Origin: Laguncularia racemosa
Lineage: Eukaryota; Streptophyta; Magnoliopsida; Myrtales; Combretaceae
Assembly: GCA_037954665.1 (NCBI GenBank)
Contig: JBBMOL010000039.1
Location: forward strand, 4,526,001 to 4,590,000
DNA length: 64,000 nt
Direction: 5' to 3'
The position numbers and the translations under genes are program-made. Below, one piece after another: positions 60,401 through 64,000 of this stretch (position 1 is the stretch's first letter; the number at the start of each line of letters is the position of its first letter). A model generated the notes under the pieces. The model was not told where the DNA came from. It ran no database searches and saw only the letters and a program-made list of their open reading frames with translations.

Positions 60401-61432
60401 CTTGGCCCCCCTATCCTCCTATAGCTCGGGTCTGCTACGTTCAACTTGGCTAGCAACTAGGTTAGACAAGTGAGCCCTTTTGATGGTGCCATTTTAGTAG
60501 GGAAAACTATAGTTAGTAGAATGAAAAAACAAAATTTAAACTTATCATATAAACCTCTAAGTTGTAGCTCGCGAGTTCACCCTCAAGCTAACCCACCCTG
60601 GACTTTCACCCTTACCTACACCTCGACCCTCTATGGCATCCTTAGTGATGTTGCCTTTAATGCCTTAACCAAGTTAGGACCATCGAAAGGCCTTCCATTA
60701 CACTCGAGAGCCTAAAGAGAGACCTCAAATCATTGTTTATTGAATGACATCAACTTGATTAGCTTCGTGCATATCAAATTTACCTAGCCAACCTAAAAGT
60801 TTGGTGCCTTGGGCGTCTTAGCAACAATAAATTTCGCTTTCCAATAGTGCATTAAGGGCACCAACCCATCTATTAGCTTGACTCTAGGTTAGTAAGATAA
60901 GTAAAACCACCCTTGGGACGGCTCGAACCTTTTCACTCCATAGAAAAAAATGGAACAAATGTGGAGTAGGTTGAATGCCGTATAACTTGTAAAGGCTCTT
61001 GAATCCCACTAACAAAGTGTAAGCATTGGGTAAGAGTTCGCAAAGGTTGATGCAATGATAGTTAAAGAACTCCTTCTAAAAGTTACTCAAAGGCAACCAC
61101 AACCTGAACTCGAGAAACCTTTGGTAGAGGCAGAAGCGGTTACCCGACATTAGAGTAACATGCTCTTCTTTGCATAGAGCTTAGATAACGTAGCCTCTTG
61201 GAAGTGGCTTGCAAAATATGGCAACCGCATTTTCATCGGTTTTATCAGCAACACTTTTCACTCCTATAGGTCCCACACTTGATGATGATGGTTGGTTGTA
61301 GCAAAGGTAGATGGGCCTTCGATCCTCCACATCATCTAAATAGATATCAAGAGCCAACTCTTCGCCATGAACTTCTTCACTGAAATCCTCCTCAAATGAC
61401 CTAAGGATCACACTGTCCACCTCTTCCTCCAT
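60400..61432 (-). pseudogene. Transposase_28-like (putative gypsy-type transposon) protein remnant, copy B
   Basis: Starts MEEEVDSVILRSFEEDFSEE at 61432. About 61140-60890 encodes CINLCELLPNAYTLLVGFKS followed by LYKLYGIQPTPHLFHFF. That matches the plant domain known as putative gypsy type transposon (Transposase_28), whose function is unknown. Frames shift repeatedly. Same arrangement in copy A. Confidence 0.65.
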
Positions 61433-62874
61433 CGTTGCTGTTGCATAAGGTCAGCTTGAGGACTTTGTCTCATGTTTTGCTGCACTATAGATGATCTTGT
61501 AAATGACATTAGAAAGATCGTGAGAAGATGGGATTGGCATACCTAATGCGTTGATGGATGAGAAGATTTGAAAAGAGATGTGATGAGTGTGATTAAGTAA
61601 ACACGAGAATGCTAGATGTTGTAAGAGTGCAAGAAGAGTAAAAAGGTATAGAAGTGGACCTTTTTGTGCCTTATATATGCAGTTGAAAAGTACATGCACA
61701 TTTTCTCACGTAGTATGAGATTGTACCATGTGTCGTTTGGCAAAATAAAAGGCTAAAACGATTTTGTACCTACAACTGCCTCAAACCTTAGTGTGCTATG
61801 TGGTCTACTACATTAAATGCATAGGTTTATGTGCATAGAAAAATTTGAAAATGACAAATGAAAAGGGAGGTGCGTACATAATAAGTCTTTTCACCTATAG
61901 GCTAGGGTTAACTTTTAGAGTAAGGAAATTGTTCCTTACAGCTCAACTCATAATGTCTAGCTTTGTGCTATTGACCCAACCTAGGTTTCCTGCATCTCAT
62001 AACTCTTGGCTCGTGTAAGCCATTTTGTGACTTGTAGGACACCCTGACTCTTTGCCTCAAAAAATAAAGGTCAGACAAGCCATTCAGCAAATTGAATATG
62101 TCCCCTTTGGCTCAGAGCAAGCTTGGTCAACACTTTCACCTTTACCTTGACAAATTAACAAGACCTAGCCTTTACTCTCATCAATTCTACAACACTACAA
62201 GAGGAGGTCTTCTAATTTCCATGTAACCAAATATTTCAAAAACAAATATATGAGGGTGGGAAAATATTTAATTACAGGTTCAATTAGTACACATATTAAC
62301 GATCTAATTAAATTATCTATACTAAGGTATTTTTGTTTTTATACTAAAACTTATGTATAAGCTAAATAAAATATTTTGAATATAAATATATACTCAGAAA
62401 TTCTATTTAGCCATCTTAGAATTGAAAATTTAATTTTTGCTTCCTATTTATTATAATTACCTAATAAACTAGTTTCTTTCTTACTTTTATATTTTAAAGT
62501 CCATTGTCATTTGTTATAAAATTTCTGTTATACGTAAATTATTAAAGTAATGTTAATATATTATAAATAACTGTTATCAATCCTTTAAAAAAAATTCCAT
62601 TATGAAATCTACACATAAAGTTTTAGTAATTCAGAATGTGTTGAAATTAAATGTTGATATCAGTGATTATATTATCATATTATAAATTTACATATATTTA
62701 TTTTATTCCATAGTTACTTTCGATTATTGTTATGATCCTCACGATATTTTTATAATCTTACGGTTCTATTAATTGTACTTATGTATAATGGTTATAATTG
62801 GGCTAAGTATTGGGTTATTATTTGTGTACTTGTATAAACCTTTTTTTTTTTTGTATATTCCAAAATTTATTAAA

Positions 62875-63064
62875 CCAAATATCAAAGTTATTGATTTCTT
62901 TTTATGTTCTTTTTTTCTTCTTTTCCTTTTTTTTTTCCAATGTTTGTGGGCTGTTTCATGTAGTGTCGAAAAATTTTATATTGAAAAGACATGTACTACA
63001 TGAGTTTTTGGTATTCTATTCGTATAATATTTTTTAAAAATTACATTATTTATGTATTTTTCCC
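62875..63064 (-). repeat. MULE copy B right terminal inverted repeat
   Basis: Partner of 53145-53335. Relatives end at 33423 and, degenerate, near 34047 in the copy A region. Confidence 0.85.
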
Positions 63065-63073
63065 TATTAGCAT

Positions 63074-64000
63074 TGGCTATTTTATTGAGGGAAAAAAAAA
63101 GATTAGGTAGAGTGGCTCATATATCTCTTAAAAATATTTTAAAAAATTAATACTAAAAAACTTTTCTTGTATTTGATGTGGAGTTTATATGAAATATAAT
63201 TATACTTAGATATTATAAGCATAATACTATAAATAAATTATGCCAAAACATTTAAAGTAGCAGTAAAAGCATGAAATGTAGAAGAACTTTTAGTATTCGT
63301 AATTACAATCTTTTTAGTTTATTTTTATCAGTTTTTCAATAAGAGCTTAAAATTTTCTCCTATAAATCGTCTTTAATTTTAAAATATAAGTAAATACATT
63401 CCAATAAATAGCTAATAGAAATAATTTTTTGAGAATTAGAGGACTTGTGTTAATTAACCAGGAAACAACTTTCCGTTTATAAAATGTTTTCTTGAATTTA
63501 GGATGGAAAGAAGTTTTTCCTTTCATTCAAAGAATGTTTTCGGTTTAAAATACTATTTTAAGCCTATCAAAGGGGAAAAAATAAATAGAAATTTTTTTTT
63601 TAAAAAAAATATTTTTTCTTGAAACGAATGGGATCAAAATGAAATTTTCGATTGATTATGTTTTACATATGGAAAATTAGATTACAAATGTCTCTTTTTT
63701 TATGTGCAAGCTCAAAATCCTTGTATTGGCCATAGAAAATTCATCCAAAATTAGTTACAACCGGTTATACATACCTTCCAGAAAAGAAATACTAAACATG
63801 ATTCCTTTCATCTGAAGTGTTTAGACTTGCGATTATGGTTCATGAAGTGTATTTGATATTTATTTTTATTATTTTTTTACATATATGATTAGCAATGATA
63901 TATTTTGAATCATTTGTGATAAGAAAACTCTACCTATATCATTTATTTGTTAATATGTTAACTAATGATTAAATTACAATTAATATTTAACAATCAGTTG
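63074..64000. other. AT-rich flank, nothing recognised
   Basis: No coding frame of note and no repeat beyond homopolymers. Confidence 0.6.

Larger units (their letters stand above)
53145..63064 (-). mobile_element. MULE copy B: 9.9-kb Mutator-like element with composite gene content
   Basis: Terminal inverted repeats of about 190 bp lie at 53145-53335 and 62875-63064; outer ends read GGGGAAAATACATAAATAAT and, on the other strand, GGGAAAAATACATAAATAAT. The flanking 9-mers TGTTAGCAA (53136-53144) and TATTAGCAT (63065-63073) match at 7 of 9, as expected for an aged MULE duplication. From the right, all on the - strand: a Transposase_28-like domain, a coiled-coil protein, a MuDR-type transposase with SWIM finger and knuckle, and a plant mobile domain. 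All are broken by stops. Copy A (27672-33423) shares this order. Confidence 0.85.

Noticed and set aside
1..64000. CRISPR arrays, rRNA or tRNA genes, bacterial operons
   Set aside because: No regularly spaced repeats or recognisable RNA gene structures; context is a plant nuclear genome.

Overview
The window is nuclear DNA of a flowering plant, most likely a dicot. It is AT-rich, holds two intact-looking plant genes, and is otherwise filled with layered, decayed transposable elements: hAT, Copia, Ty3/gypsy, LINE, MULE and a Caulimoviridae-like element. I cannot name the species. All calls come from reading the sequence; no database search was run.

Layout. 1-2.5 kb: dead hAT transposase (+). 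2.7-6.45 kb: truncated Copia element (-), whose 5' LTR reaches the 3' end of the next gene. 6.45-9.63 kb: intact intronless MCTP16/QUIRKY-type C2-domain membrane protein (-). 9.8-12.1 kb: AT-rich spacer. 12.1-13.4 kb: unexplained cluster of interleaved inverted and direct repeats. 13.5-20.16 kb: complete-length but mutated Ty3/gypsy element with LTRs, PBS, PPT and TSD. 20.17-24.7 kb: scrambled Caulimoviridae-like element that lost its reverse transcriptase and carries an inverted segment. 25.18-26.59 kb: non-autonomous hAT element with 8-bp TSD. 27.67-34.1 kb: truncated MULE copy (copy A) with a gypsy pol fragment inside and a tandemly duplicated end. 34.6-51.5 kb: a six-exon DRB4-like double-stranded-RNA-binding protein gene (-), with intron 2 swollen to 12 kb by nested LINEs, a gypsy and a Copia. 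53.1-63.1 kb: MULE copy B, bounded by about 190-bp inverted repeats and a 9-bp imperfect TSD, with remnants of a Transposase_28-like protein, a coiled-coil protein, a MuDR transposase and a plant mobile domain (PMD). 63.1-64 kb: AT-rich, nothing recognised.

The two host genes are unrelated in function: the MCTP is expected at ER/plasmodesmal membranes, the DRB in small-RNA processing with a Dicer. The DRB coding frame closes exactly across six exons to 443 codons plus stop, so that gene model is well supported despite the insertions.

The best candidates for something undescribed are the composite MULE family (53145-63064 and 27672-33423), the rearranged pararetrovirus-like element with its inverted pol segment and antisense small ORF, the foldback cluster at 12.1-13.4 kb, and the opposed LINE copies inside an intron of a dsRNA-binding protein gene.
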